From the NCBI GenBank assembly GCA_964034945.1, contig OZ035962.1, positions 65,374,274-65,438,273 of the forward strand: a DNA stretch of 64,000 nt. Direction: 5' to 3'. The first letter of the stretch is position 1; each line of letters starts with the position of its first letter. Below are positions 1-10,513 of the stretch, piece by piece. Origin of the DNA: Chrysopilus asiliformis (lineage: Eukaryota > Arthropoda > Insecta > Diptera > Rhagionidae). The position numbers and the translations under genes were made by a program. The notes under the pieces were generated by a model. That model did not search any database and was not told where the DNA came from. It saw only the letters and a list, made by a program, of their open reading frames with translations.

Positions 1-235
1 GAAAAATGTCAACACATATACCACGTTTTACACAGGGTTATCAGACGGAGGCAAAATTCGTTTCACACACGTCAAAAAAATTGTCGTAACACAGGTTATC
101 ACACCGTGTGTAAACAAAAATTCTGACACAATTTAAGTTATCAGACGGTGTGAAGTGGTGTGACAATTTTTTGACGTCAAAATTACGTCACTTCTCACAC
201 GTGTGAGGGTTTTGTGTGCTCGTCTGATGCTAGCT
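1..235. repeat. GTCA/TGAC-rich dyad sequence, unclassified
   Basis: There is no gene here. The stretch has repeated TTATCAGACGG units and a short inverted pair: GTCAAAAAAATTGTC near 80 faces GACAATTTTTTGAC near 161. It may be the remnant of an inverted-repeat element running off the left edge. Confidence 0.3.
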
Positions 236-613
236 TTAATACCCCATCGCCACGTGTTCAGCTAAGGCACAAACCAGAAAATACTCGCATCACTTAAAAG
301 CACAGTAGACACAAAAGTTTGCGCTGTTGTCTAATATGCATTCGTCCATAGGTCATTTTATTTCCACTGAAAACAAAAAAAGTAAGTAAAAACTTACATT
401 TTGATGTAAAAACTTAGAAAAAATTCTCGAGTTATGGTTTTTTCTTTTTAAAACCTGCTAGAGAAAGAAGTATCGACTGCTGAGGAACATGCAATCAACA
501 ACGAATGAATAGAAAAAATATTTGGCAACAAGGGATAATTATACTTAAGCTTTCTCATAAAGCGACTATCTTCTGGTTTGTGCCTTAGCTGAACACGTGG
601 CGATGGGTATTAA
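236..613. mobile_element. Inverted-repeat MITE, about 378 bp
   Basis: The two ends are near-identical inverted repeats of about 50 bp. The left end runs TTAATACCCC-ATCGCCACGTG and on to AAACCAGAAAATACTCGC. The right end (571-613) is its complement with a few mismatches. The interior is AT-rich without a credible ORF. I could not fix a target-site duplication, so the superfamily is unknown. Confidence 0.7.
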
Positions 614-1390
614 GTTTTTGTTTTTCAATCAATACTTTTTCTAAAATAATTTGTTTAATTTGAATCGTCTGTGTTATACATTGTTTTTGCCCCAAGCTAC
701 TTACCCTCAAAATTTCATAAAACTGTTCCAAAAAAGTCCCAAATTTTTTTTCCAAAAAAGCTCTTTCGTATTGCACACAATATTCTAAATTCCATACTGC
801 CACAGGCTAAGCAAGACTAGTCAAATGCACTTTTAAAAATTCGCTATACTTACGATAGCGAGAATTAAATTCTCATGTCATTTTAACAAAGAAAAGAGTA
901 TGGGGATGGTCTCGTTAAAAAGCGCTTGAAAGGGACTGTAAAAATTTAAATATATCGATATTTCTTGTTTTCGAGAAATATTTGAAGATAAGTTGTTCGC
1001 TAAGTTCACAGCGGTAGATAATGGTAGACTCTGATGAAATTTTACATATAAATGCAGTAAAGAAACTTACAATCGTTCGAGTAATTCTCAACTGACAGAC
1101 ACTCGAGTAATTTTATCGTATAATTAAAAAATAAAAGGAAAACACAGAACTTCATCGCGAACGTAAGAAGCTGGGATATTCTTCCGCCGAGATTATCCTA
1201 AACTGTCTCACAATAAAAGTTGATTTACAATGCAACAGCAACGTCCCGGAGAAAGTGTTTTGATTGGTCGAGAATCGACTGTGCGACGTCAGATTTTCAG
1301 AGAGATATTTTGCTGCCGATTCATTTCTAATCCTAAATTTGAGCAGCAACGTTGATAGCTGGTTTTTGTTGGTTATGTATACAAGTGATT
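614..1390. other. AT-rich intergenic stretch, nothing recognised
   Basis: Only short chance reading frames are present, without recognisable domains or splice-consistent exons. The last bases (1382-1390) are the left target-site duplication of the following element. Confidence 0.5.
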
Positions 1391-1625
1391 CATGGCCGAG
1401 TTATACAAGGTCTGTTTGACAGCTCAGTTGCTTCTGGCTCTGACGTCATCGGCAAGAAATTCTTATAAGACTCAATGGGAATTTTCCCTAATTCTCAAAT
1501 CTAGCTAACATCTAGCTAAACAACTCCGTACGCACAATCAACATTACAAAGAATTTCTTGCCGATGACGCAGCAAAATGGTGGCTGTCAAAAAATAACCA
1601 GCAGACCTTGTATAATTCGGCCATG
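1391..1625. mobile_element. Mutator-like MITE with 9-bp target-site duplication
   Basis: The element is 235 bp and begins CATGGCCGAGTTATACAAGG. Its other end is the inverted counterpart with one mismatch over those bases. A second inverted block (GTCATCGGCAAGAAATTCTT) lies further in. It is flanked by the exact 9-base direct repeat CAAGTGATT at 1382-1390 and 1626-1634. A 9-bp duplication with long inverted repeats is the usual mark of Mutator-like (MULE) insertions. There is no coding capacity. Confidence 0.75.
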
Positions 1626-1634
1626 CAAGTGATT

Positions 1635-2668
1635 GACAACCAAGTTTAATTTTGGAAACGAATTTTGTGTTTAAAAGTAAGTTTCAGAATATGGTTTAGT
1701 TTGGTATTTATTTAATAAAAATTTAATTTAGATAATCATGGAAGAAAGGTTAATTCAACAATTCAGAAACGTCAATTTTTACTGTTCCTGTTGCTGCTTC
1801 ATTGTAATTTATCCGACAGCATTTCTCTTTTTGTCGTCGCTCTTTGCGTCGACGTTGCTGTTGGCGTTGCTGCTGCATTGTAAATTAGCTTTAATCCGCG
1901 GCGGCGGCCCGCCGCGTTCTAGTTTCTACTTTCAGACGCGGTGACATTAGCTGAGATGTCACAAGTGGTAAATGATGGTACTTTAATATGTATTCGGGAA
2001 CCTCAGTACATGTCTGCCATCTACAAACAGTTCTTTACATTTTCAGAGTGTTGTAGCAAATGTTTTTATCAAGCGCAAATATAGAAAAATAAGTTTTTGT
2101 AAAGTACTCTCAATATGATGAGGAAAAAGTATTTTTTAATGTGCTTTTTAAAAGCGGTTAAAAAGTACACTGAAAAATCCGTTAAAAGTATATTCAAAAG
2201 CAATTTTAAAGTGCTCTCGTACTTTTTTCTAGGAAATTTCCGAGAGGATAGAAAAATTTTGTTTTGTATCTTTATGGTTTTTTTTTAATGTGAATTTAAT
2301 CGTAACATAACGTACTGTTTTTGGCCCAGTTTGCGACGTTGGCAACGCTTGCGAAGGTTTTACGAGGTGAAATAAATACTCCTAATATGTTTCACCGAAC
2401 AGCATTTCTCATTTTACTACTACTGCCACTAATCCTGCTGCAGGCATCCAATCTGTAATGGCTTTGATGATTAGCCATATTCTAGTTACTAAAGGTCTAT
2501 AGTGATGGTATCAGGGATTTGATGTGTTAACTTTTTATAAAACGATAATTTCATGAGATGGAAAAATAACTGTCGAAATGAATATATCAAATCGAAATTG
2601 AGGTTAGATTAACGTACTTATATGCAGGGCAATTTTGCACTAAATTGTAAAACTGGACTAGTTCCCTC
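1635..2668. other. Intergenic stretch, nothing recognised
   Basis: The stretch is AT-rich with a GC-richer patch around 1,840-1,930 made of imperfect GTTGCTG repeats. A 68-codon frame at 1738-1944 has no recognisable domain and sits on this repeat, so it is not called. Confidence 0.4.
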
Positions 2669-2670
2669 TT

Positions 2671-2924
2671 AAGCTCGATCCAGACTACACGATGTACGGG
2701 GTACGAGATACGAGGTTTTTGGTTTCCTCGTACATGGAACTGCATCCACACTGCACAGGGTTTTGCTCATTCGTGTACGCGGTTACCACGTACGAGGATA
2801 ATCAAACAACTTCTGATTTTACTCACTAGGTGAAACCATGTGCAAATTTCCCATCCAAACACTCGATGTTCGGGGTACGTGCCAACCTCGTACCCCGTAC
2901 ATCGTGTAGTCTGGATCGAGCTTT
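2671..2924. mobile_element. Inverted-repeat MITE, about 254 bp
   Basis: The ends AAGCTCGATCCAGACTACAC and its complement (2905-2924) form inverted repeats that continue to GATGTACGGGGTACGAG, about 37 bp per arm. The interior repeats GTAC/CGTAC motifs. TTAA lies at 2669-2672 and again at 2923-2926, but the two ends are offset by one base, so a TTAA or TA duplication is possible and not proven. Confidence 0.7.
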
Positions 2925-3003
2925 AAACGCGACCTTTGTACACTCTCTAGATATAAGCTCTCTACTCTGAATCACAGGCTCCCTACTTCATATATGGGAC
3001 ATT

Positions 3004-4133
3004 AGCTGCGACCCATTGGGCTGATTTTTTTACTCCGGAGTAAATTTTCAATGGGTCGAATTTTTTATGCCAAGAACAATTTCTAACCTCAAAATTGAGC
3101 TGTCATATTTGTGTAGCAGTGCTGTGAATCGAACTATTGTCTCCAGTTAAATATTTATTTTAAAATATGAATCAGTCACGAAAATGGTCTTTCAATGAGG
3201 GGAAAGCACTTATTTCCTGTTACAAAAACAGAAAAGAGGAATATTTTCGAACCAGAAGCAAAAATCGGTTCTGGGAAAATATGTTGCAAGATCTGGAGGC
3301 TGAAGATGTACTGGTTAGTAATTTATTTAATTAATATAGAAAAACAATTAAACATTTTATATATTCTTAGCTTTCACTGGCGACGCCGGAAAATCTGGAA
3401 CTGAAGTGGAAAAGCCTTTACCGCGCTTATAAGAACGCGAAAGACCGAGGGACTGGATCTAGTGCTTCAAAATTTCCATACCTTGAAGACATGGCTAAAA
3501 TATTTCATCATAGTCCTCTCCATAGTTCTCCTTTTGCAACAAGCGTTGGAGCAGGCACAAAACCGGGAGATATAACCCCTGCACCGATGAAGAATGCAAA
3601 GGATAATATACCCGCATCGGAAGGAAAAGACTTCGACTGTGAACCTCCAATAAAGGAAATAAAATTTAAAAAAAAAACATGTAAATAGCAAAATTCTGGC
3701 AAGGACGGAATATTATAAAAATGCATTACACGAAAAAGTAAAAAAAAAATTTTTGGAAGCGCTTTTAGAAGAGAAAAAAGCAAAAAGGAGAATGTTGGAA
3801 AATTATTTTAATAAAAATAATACAAAACTTATGATTTTTTAGTTATTTTTAGTCTTTTTTCGTTCAACCAAATATAATCACACTAAAAATATTGAAATGA
3901 CAATTCAAGCTTTGCTTTCACAAGTTTTTATCATTTTAGCCATAATGTAATTTCCATAAGAGTTACAATTGAATACACTCCGCCGATCTGAGAGAAAAAT
4001 TTCCCATTCAAACGTTTGTGACTACGATATGGCAATACATGTTCTTGAAAATTGTTCGTGAATTGGAGGTGGTGCAGTTTTGCTCTGTTCGGGAACACTC
4101 CGGAGTAAAAAATCAGCCCAATGGGTCGCAGCT
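3004..4133 (+). mobile_element. PIF/Harbinger-like element, copy 1 (carries a Myb/SANT gene)
   Basis: The element is 1,130 bp, bounded by inverted repeats that start AGCTGCGACCCATTGGGCT and run on to ACTCCGGAGT. It is flanked by the 3-base direct repeat ATT (3001-3003 and 4134-4136). Inside is a spliced gene for a Myb/SANT-type protein. Such proteins accompany Harbinger transposases, and Harbinger elements make 3-bp duplications. No DDE transposase is present, so the copy is non-autonomous or only half of a two-gene element. Confidence 0.75.
3167..3688 (+). CDS. Myb/SANT-like (trihelix) DNA-binding protein of a Harbinger-type transposon
   Basis: Two exons, 3167-3313 and 3371-3688, join in phase across a 57-bp GT..AG intron to give about 154 residues. 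The protein starts MNQSRKWSFNEGKALISCYK and has regularly spaced tryptophans (W7, W36, and W in LKWKSLY). It continues into KFPYLEDMAKIF, the layout of a trihelix or Myb-like DNA-binding domain. In the family such proteins bind the element's ends and help the transposase enter the nucleus or bind DNA; that role is inferred here. After the stop at 3686 another frame stays open to 3841 with a Lys/Glu-rich helical tail. It would be joined by a one-base slip in the 10-A run at 3668-3677, so this copy may be frameshifted. The neighbouring copy at 4302 has a stop and a replaced middle. Activity is doubtful. Confidence 0.6.
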
Positions 4134-4136
4134 ATT

Positions 4137-5178
4137 AGCTGCGACCCATTGGGCTAATTTTTTTACTCCGGAGTAAATCTTCAATGGGTCGAATTTTTTA
4201 TGCCAAGAACAATTTCTAACCTCAAAATTGAGCTGTCATATTTGTGTAGAATAGTGCTGTGACTGGAAGAACTGTCCTCAGTTAAATATTTAATTTCAAT
4301 TATGAATCAGCCACGAAAATGGTCTTTCAATGAGAGGAAAGCACTTATTTCCTGTTACAAGAACAGAAAAGATTAATATTTTCGAACCAGAAGCAAAAAT
4401 CGGTTCTGGGAAAATATGTTGCAAGATCTGGAGGCTCAAGATGCACTGATTAGTAATTTATTTAATTAATAAAGAAAAACAATTAAACATTTTACATATT
4501 CACAGCTTTCACTGGCGACGCCGGAAAATCTGGAGGTGAAGTGGAAAAGTCTTTACCGCGCTTATAAGAACGCGAAAGACCGAGGGACTGGATCTAGTGC
4601 TTCAAAATTTCCATCACTTTCATCCTCGTATAATAAATTTAATATCTAAACCAAGATTTTCATTATGTATTGATTATATAGAGAAAGTATACACCATTTT
4701 TACCTGATTATGCTGCATAATTAATTTTTCAAGAAAGGTTTTGTCGGCGCTAAACAACAATTCGTTGGTCGTCAGAGAATCCCAATCGTTTCAAGTTTAA
4801 TATTTATGTCCGTTGCTTTACATATCAATATATATGTTTTGTTGATTAATGTCAATAAAATATTTACCAAAACTTATGATTTTTTAGTTATTTTTAGTCT
4901 TTTTGCGTTCAACCAAATATAATCACACTAAAAATATTGAAATGACAATTTAAACTTTGCTTTCACAAGTTTTTATCATTTTAGCCATAATGTAATTTCC
5001 ATAAGAGCTACAATTGAATACACTCCGCCGATCTCAGAGAAAAATTTCCCATTCAAACGTTTGTGACTACGATATGGCAATACATGTTCTTGAAAATTGT
5101 TCGTGAATTGGAGGTGGTGCAGTTTTGCTTTGTTCGGGAACACTCCGGAGTAAAAAATCAGCCCAATGGGTCGCAGCT
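4137..5178 (+). mobile_element. PIF/Harbinger-like element, copy 2 (degenerate, internally replaced)
   Basis: The element is 1,042 bp with the same inverted ends as copy 1. It begins right after the ATT at 4134-4136 and is followed by ATT at 5179-5181. The two copies therefore abut and share one target duplication. Its first 480 bp and last 320 bp match copy 1 closely. The middle (about 4615-4865) is unrelated sequence where copy 1 has the second half of the Myb/SANT gene. Confidence 0.75.
4302..4612 (+). pseudogene. Broken Myb/SANT-like gene of Harbinger copy 2
   Basis: The start and first 23 codons match the gene at 3167, then an in-frame TAA (4373-4375) interrupts it. The intron is retained, and the second exon follows copy 1 only as far as the SASKFP segment before the sequence changes. 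This is a dead copy. Confidence 0.7.
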
Positions 5179-5181
5179 ATT

Positions 5182-6688
5182 TTCATCGTGATATTTTGGG
5201 TTTACAATTTCATGATACCTTGTTTCGTCACATGCCTCACTGGTAACATGGCCGTCGTGCAAATAAAACAGTCACAAATTCGATGAAAAAGTGCCGCAAG
5301 TTAATTATTGAAAATTGTGAGAATTATTTTCAAAAAATTGTTTAATAAAATTAAAACTAACGTAAATGCACATCTAAATGAAGAAATTCAATTCTGTTAG
5401 CATACACCAACAGATTTAAACTGCGTAGGAAGAGTTAAACGAGAACTTTCTTACACCATCATTTTTCTTTCTTCGAGTTCTACTTTTTTAATAATTTTGA
5501 TTAAGAGCAGTGTAAAAGAGCTAGGTTATTTGAAGATAAAAAGTTGTTTTCTTCGTAATGTTCACTGGATTTCGTGAAAAAATGGGAAATTTGGATTACC
5601 AGTGAAAACAGCCTCATTTCATTTCTGAAAAAAACTGTGTTTCACCCTGAGAGGGTTGGTGACAGGAACGGGAAAATCGCCTAATAAACACAGAAAGTAA
5701 TCGATTTTGATACAGAATTGAAATAAACGGGATTAGACATTTATCAAGGATGGAAACTGAAACCCAGGAAGTAAAACAGGTGAGCCGATGCTGTGGAAAT
5801 AATATTTTTTTTTGTTAAATAGCAATCGACTTAGCTCTCCGTCACAATAAAAATTTCAGTGATACATTTCTTGGTGCAGTTGTATGCCCACTCATAAAAT
5901 ACCTTGTGATAAAACAAACCTCCTACGAACAGAGAGCTAAATGAAGCATTTCACATTGAAGCTTTTAGTTCGAAAACTAAAAATCGAAACGTTTTTTTTT
6001 TACCACAATAATATCCATATACGTTATGTGTATTCAGGGTGACGTAAGCGACGGGTTTGGTACGTTCCATTGATGGTTGAATACACGGTGACATCATTGT
6101 CGGTCTCACTCTGACAACTGTCCGGAACAGTAAGATTGGTTCAGCTTTCGTGTTTAAAAAAAATATGCTTTTAATGCACGCAGTGACAATCACAGAGCGA
6201 TTTTTCTCAACATTCGATCCACTGATTCCAAAATTCATCTACCAAAAGTCCCGTTTTTAATAAGAGATGCACTAAAACGGCAGAATTAAGCCTTCAAAAG
6301 GCATTAACTTTTGACAGATTGTCGCATGAAAAGAAATCATTGGTGATTCCATAAAAAAACAATTTTTTCCAATACTAGACTAGATGTTTACCTTCTTGAC
6401 GTTTAATTCGGCGACTTGGCAGCAAATCAATAGTGTGTATTTCTGGAATTGTGTTAAGTTTGCGAATAGCGAATAAAATAAAATAACAGAAATATGATAG
6501 ACTTGAGCAATCGATATATTCTTTTGCATCCCTTTTAGTCCTAGATCTATTTTTTTCATGTCAGGATGATCTGTTTTTTTTTCGTAGTTATAAAGATATG
6601 AGGAATTTGTCTTCCTGGACAAGGTAAGTAATAAGCGTCCGCTTACGCAACCTATTCTTAAAAAATTAAATTGCGCGTAGCCCACTTA
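5182..6688. other. Intergenic stretch, no gene recognised
   Basis: Short frames on the minus strand (5951-6238 and 6380-6685) have no recognisable domain and no splice support. A block at about 6632-6688 resembles 35401-35453 (shared CTATTCTTA and GTAGCC motifs), suggesting a low-copy dispersed repeat. Confidence 0.4.
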
Positions 6689-6853
6689 TTTACACGAATG
6701 ACAAATTTGTCATTTTTTTTTGTCATAAATTGTCATCGTGTAAATAGTATCATTTTTGTCATTATTTCTGTCATAAAAATGACAATCTCTCATAAAAGAA
6801 TGAACTTGTCCATTCTTTTATGACAGATTGCCATTATCTGTCATTCGTGTAAA
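6689..6853. repeat. Foldback MITE built on TGACA/TGTCA units
   Basis: The inverted ends are TTTACACGAATGACA (6689-6703) and TGTCATTCGTGTAAA (6839-6853). The interior is full of TGTCAT/ATGACA repeats and a second hairpin around ACTTGTCCA. There is no ORF. The target duplication is not clear. Confidence 0.65.
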
Positions 6854-7024
6854 CCCAGCATTAAACCAAAAAAATTTTGGAACTTAATTTGAATTAGGCT
6901 TAAGTTGCTAAATTTCATTGCTCCAAATGACCAAAAGTTGCCCATCCAGCAAAATATATGGAAATATCGAATTTTCTAAATTGAAATACTGCTAAATTTA
7001 GCAGTACTGAAGCAGCTACAATAG

Positions 7025-7644
7025 ATGCAATGGAGTTCATTAATGACAAACTTGATAAAGGGCTATATACATTTGGACTTTTCGTCGAAAAAAGCTTTCG
7101 ACACGGTTAACCATGATATATTACTTGGGAGACTTGAGGAAATAGGAGTTAGAGGCGAAGCAGGACAACTAATAAAAAGCTATTTAACTAGACGACAAAA
7201 TGTTCTTGAACTGGACAATACAAAAAGTGACAATGTATTTATGGACACAGGAGTTCCGCAGGGATCAATTCTTGGAGCACTCTTATACATTCTATATGTC
7301 AACAACCTACAAAAAGCCAAAATTGGAGATAAATACATAGCGTATGCTGATGATACTCTGATATTGTACTATGGTAAATGTAAAAAGGAAATTGAAAATA
7401 AATTAAAAGAAGGTTTATATAAGTACAAACAATGGACGCTTCAAAATAAACTCACAATTAACGAAAAAAAGGCTGAGTTCTTACTCTTTAAGCAAAAGAA
7501 CAAACCAAATATCAACATACATATAGAGATCAACGATCAACAAATAAAAAGGGTAACATCGACTAAATACTTGGGCTTAATTATTGACGAAAAATTGAAC
7601 TGGACATCGCATATCTCAAACATAAGAAAAAGATTACCACCGAT
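7025..7644 (+). pseudogene. LINE reverse transcriptase fragment
   Basis: The frame encodes the central part of a non-LTR reverse transcriptase: LDF.SKKAFDTVNHDIL, then GVPQGSILGALLY, then the catalytic YADDTLIL box. A +1 slip near 7080 joins an upstream piece (ATIDAMEFINDKLDKGLYTF). The endonuclease and N-terminal part are missing, as expected for a 5'-truncated insertion. After 7644 the frame runs into foreign sequence and resumes at 8876. The YADD box and spacing suit the Jockey/CR1 group, but I cannot place the clade exactly. It is not functional. Confidence 0.8.
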
Positions 7645-7846
7645 TGTTGTGGATTGGCAGGGATTTTCGCTAATAATTAAAACTACTAATTTAATTTGAT
7701 TAAATATACCGATTTATTCACGTTCGATAATTACAAGGTGCAGGACTACTGGGCTGACTGCATGCGTGCCTTCGCTTCAACGGCTAAACTAGAACTCTAC
7801 TTTATGACTTGGTCTACCCATAGTCTTCTCTATTCAAATTCAAATA

Positions 7847-8757
7847 AAGGGTGGTTAAATTTTAAGGGCCGATGTTGAATGTGAACCACACCTAAACGTA
7901 AAGTTTTTTTCTGCATTTCATTTGACATTTCTCAATTTCAGACTAACTCAATTTGAACCATGGAAAGATACACAATCGAGCAACGCGTTAAAGTTATTCA
8001 GGCTTATTATGAAAATTTTCGAAGAAAATCATCTTCAGTGATGAGGCACATTTTCACCTCAGTGGATTCGTCAATAAGCAGAACAGCCGCATTTGGGCGA
8101 ATGATAATCCAAGAGTGATTGTCGAAAAACCAATGCACCCACAAAGAGTGACTGTTTGGTGCGGTTTATGGGCTGGCGGCATCATCGGGCCGTATTTTTT
8201 CCAAAATGAGGCCGGTCAGGCAGTTACTGTGAATGGTGTTCGCTATCGTGAGATGATAACGAACTTGTTATGGCCCGAATTGGAAGATATGGATGTGGAC
8301 GATATGTGGTTTCAACAGGACGGTGCCACTTGCCACACAGCTACCGAAACAATCGCTCTTTTGCGCGACAAATTTAATGGCCGTATTATCTCACGTGGTG
8401 GCGATGTCAATTGGCCGCCAAGATCATGTGATTTGACACCGTTGGACTTCTTTCTTTGGGGTTATTTGAAAGAAAAGGTGTACGTCGATAAGCCAGCAAC
8501 AATTCAAGAGCTAAAGGATGAGATAATTCGGCACATTAACGGCATAGAACCTCAATTATGCCTCAGCGTCATCGAAAATTTGGACCATCGGATGGAGGTG
8601 TGCCGCCGAGGTCGCGGCGGCCATTCGATTGTGTATCTTTCCATGGTTCAAATTGAGTTAGTCTGAAATTGAGAAATGTCAAATGAAATGCAGAAAAAAA
8701 CTTGACGTTTAGGTGTGGTTCACATTCAACATCGGCCCTTAAAATTTAACCACCCTT
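7847..8757 (+). mobile_element. Internally deleted mariner-like element with 133-bp inverted repeats
   Basis: The element is 911 bp, starts AAGGGTGGTTAAATTTTAAG and ends in its complement. It is flanked by TA at 7845-7846 and 8758-8759. The inverted repeats are nearly perfect over 133 bp (7847-7979 and 8625-8757). They extend through the transposase start codon and first codons on one side and into the end of the transposase frame on the other. Confidence 0.85.
7960..8666 (+). pseudogene. Mariner-family (DD36D-like) transposase, internally deleted and frameshifted
   Basis: The start (7960) opens MERYTIEQRVKVIQAYYENF and then meets a deletion junction near 8021. The catalytic half continues in a different frame from about 8022 to the stop at 8664-8666. 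The three acidic residues are visible: SDEAHFHL, QQDGATCH and SCDLTPLDFF, with 36 residues between the second and third. The helix-turn-helix DNA-binding region (about 100 residues) is lost. The last residues (HSIVYLSMVQIELV) are read from the antisense of the 5' end, because the inverted repeat overlaps both ends of the gene. It cannot make active transposase. Confidence 0.85.
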
Positions 8758-8968
8758 TATAATAGAGATCAAAAACAGTAAAATTAACAATGATAATATT
8801 TCATGGATAAGAAACAGTAAATTTAACAATGATCAGATAAATTTAAATGAAATTAGATCTATAGCCCAAACACCGATGATAGGGGTATTGGGCCGATTCA
8901 AAGATTTCAATAAAAAAATAAAAAATATAATCTATAATGCACACATACTATCGGTAATTAGATACAAT

Positions 8969-9615
8969 GGGCGCATCCAACTACCAGAGCGGCTCAGCAT
9001 CGCTCTAGAGCGAAAAAGGTGCTCAGTTACTGAACGCAATCGCTACAGAGCGGCTCAACTGAGCAGCTCACATTTTTTCTGAGCGTAAAAGAACTCCGCT
9101 CAGTAGCTGAGCAAATGTCAAATGAAGAATTACAGAACCTCAATTCATGTCTAAAAACGACGACGGAAATACATAAATGGTGTTATTTATAATATTTATA
9201 GTTATTTATGTTATTTATAATACGGGAAGCCTCATGGAAGTTCTTGCTGAGCAAACGGGAATGGAAATAGTCGGCGTTGCGGAAAATATTGGCGAAAGAG
9301 TTCGGGAGTGTACTTCGGCATAGTCACCTCAAAATAATCCCGGTTTCTTTCGGGTGCCGCATTCCGGATTGGGGCGACTTCAACTGAAGTATTACACTCT
9401 TCAACCAAAAGTGAAGTAGCTTCCAGATTTATTGTATCAGAAGCACAAATTTCTAACATTACGGAGATAATTACATCGCGGTCCATCTTGAACAATAATT
9501 TCTTTCAATGACAGCTCATATATAAATGAGCGGTGCATTCAGGACACAAAATGCTGCTCATTTTTTTTGACAGCTGAGCTTCGCTCCAGAGCCGCTCTGG
9601 TAGTTGGATGCGCCC
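8969..9615 (-). mobile_element. PIF/Harbinger-like element inserted in the LINE
   Basis: The element is 647 bp with ends GGGCGCATCCAACTACCAGA and its complement. It is flanked by AAT at 8966-8968 and 9616-9618. Removing it restores the LINE codons ATA-less RYN-VITW. It carries a transposase N-terminal remnant on the minus strand. Long GC-richer inverted repeats with an AGCGGCTC core continue inward. Confidence 0.75.
9232..9495 (-). pseudogene. N-terminal remnant of a Harbinger-type transposase
   Basis: A minus-strand frame of 87 codons contains RDYFEVTMPKYTPELFRQYF, which resembles the N-terminal segment that precedes the DDE domain in HARBI1-like transposases. It breaks off at the downstream inverted repeat, so the catalytic domain is missing. 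The family assignment rests on this segment and on the element's 3-bp duplication, and is moderate. Confidence 0.5.
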
Positions 9616-9850
9616 AATGTTATAACATGGGCACAGTGTTCGAATGATCTCTTAAAATCGCAAAAGAGACTTATGACAAAGGCATTAAAAAAAATTAACG
9701 GACTGAACTGAGGAAGTCTACACTAAAACGGGCAATGCATAATTGGACAAAATTATTAAAATTCAGCGTGCTGAATTTATGTTTAATGTCGTCAACAACA
9801 CACACAAACACAACTTCAACATTGATAAGCTTAGGGCATCACACAATCTA

Positions 9851-10333
9851 CCCAGCAAGATTCGGAACTAGTTACGTAACTAGTGGAGTAACGTGATAAT
9901 TCAGTAACATGTGTTACTTTTAGCGTTACTGGTAACAAAATACTCCGATAATTTTATTTTTATTAAAGTGTTTTCCGAATCCTCATTTCTTGTGTTTTCC
10001 GGATCCTCATTTGGTGAAGCAGGAGCGTTTGCTATTCCCAATGAAATTTCTGCGGAAGTAACATCGAGTGGAAATTCCACAATTTGAAGACCCGAGTTCA
10101 AATTAAGGAATTCCCGAATCATTCGATGTTGCTTTCGCAGATATGTCACTGGGAATAACAAAAGTTGATGCAAGAACAGAATGGTTGGATGGAATGACAT
10201 TAGTTTGTCTCTCTTCGTCCAATGGCGATGCGAAAGTAAATAAGAATACTTCACCACTACACGCATATTTACATCCTTCTACAGATGCGAAGTGTTGCAT
10301 TTGTAGTTGAACACGTTACTAAAATCTTGCTGG
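9851..10333. mobile_element. TA-flanked DNA element in the LINE, about 483 bp
   Basis: The ends CCCAGCAAGATT and AATCTTGCTGGG are inverted. TA is duplicated at 9849-9850 and 10334-10335, and excision restores the LINE frame (HNL-GTRGNN). Subterminal GTTAC/GTAAC motifs repeat. Two overlapping minus-strand frames (9901-10266 and 10103-10300) have no recognisable domain and may be transposase debris. Confidence 0.65.
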
Positions 10334-10335
10334 GT

Positions 10336-10513
10336 AGGCACAAGAGGTAACAACCTACTACGTATACCAAAGTCTAGGACTAACAGGAAACACAAAAGCA
10401 TATTACACGAGTCAATAAAGATCCACAATAATATACCAAATAATATAATAAAAACAACAAAAAAAATAGGAAATTTTGTAAATCTTGTGAAAAAATGTTC
10501 TTTAACTTCATGA
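10336..10513 (+). pseudogene. C-terminal end of the interrupted LINE ORF
   Basis: The frame reads GTRGNNLLRIPKSRTNRKHK, then SILHESIKIHNNIPNNIIK and a stop at 10511-10513. This is the usual C-terminal tail of Jockey/CR1-type reverse transcriptases (conserved R..N..HNNIP). It is followed by a 3' region to about 10,720. It joins in frame to 9848-9850 once the preceding insert is removed. Confidence 0.75.

Larger units (their letters stand above)
7645..8870. mobile_element. Unclassified insertion in the LINE, itself carrying a mariner
   Basis: CACCGAT is directly repeated at 7638-7644 and 8871-8877. Removing the interval plus one repeat restores the LINE frame. After subtracting the mariner (7847-8757), about 310 bp of AT-rich sequence remain, including a tandem-like AAACAGTAAAATTAACAATG. 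The outer ends are not inverted repeats, so the nature of this insert is unknown. Confidence 0.5.
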
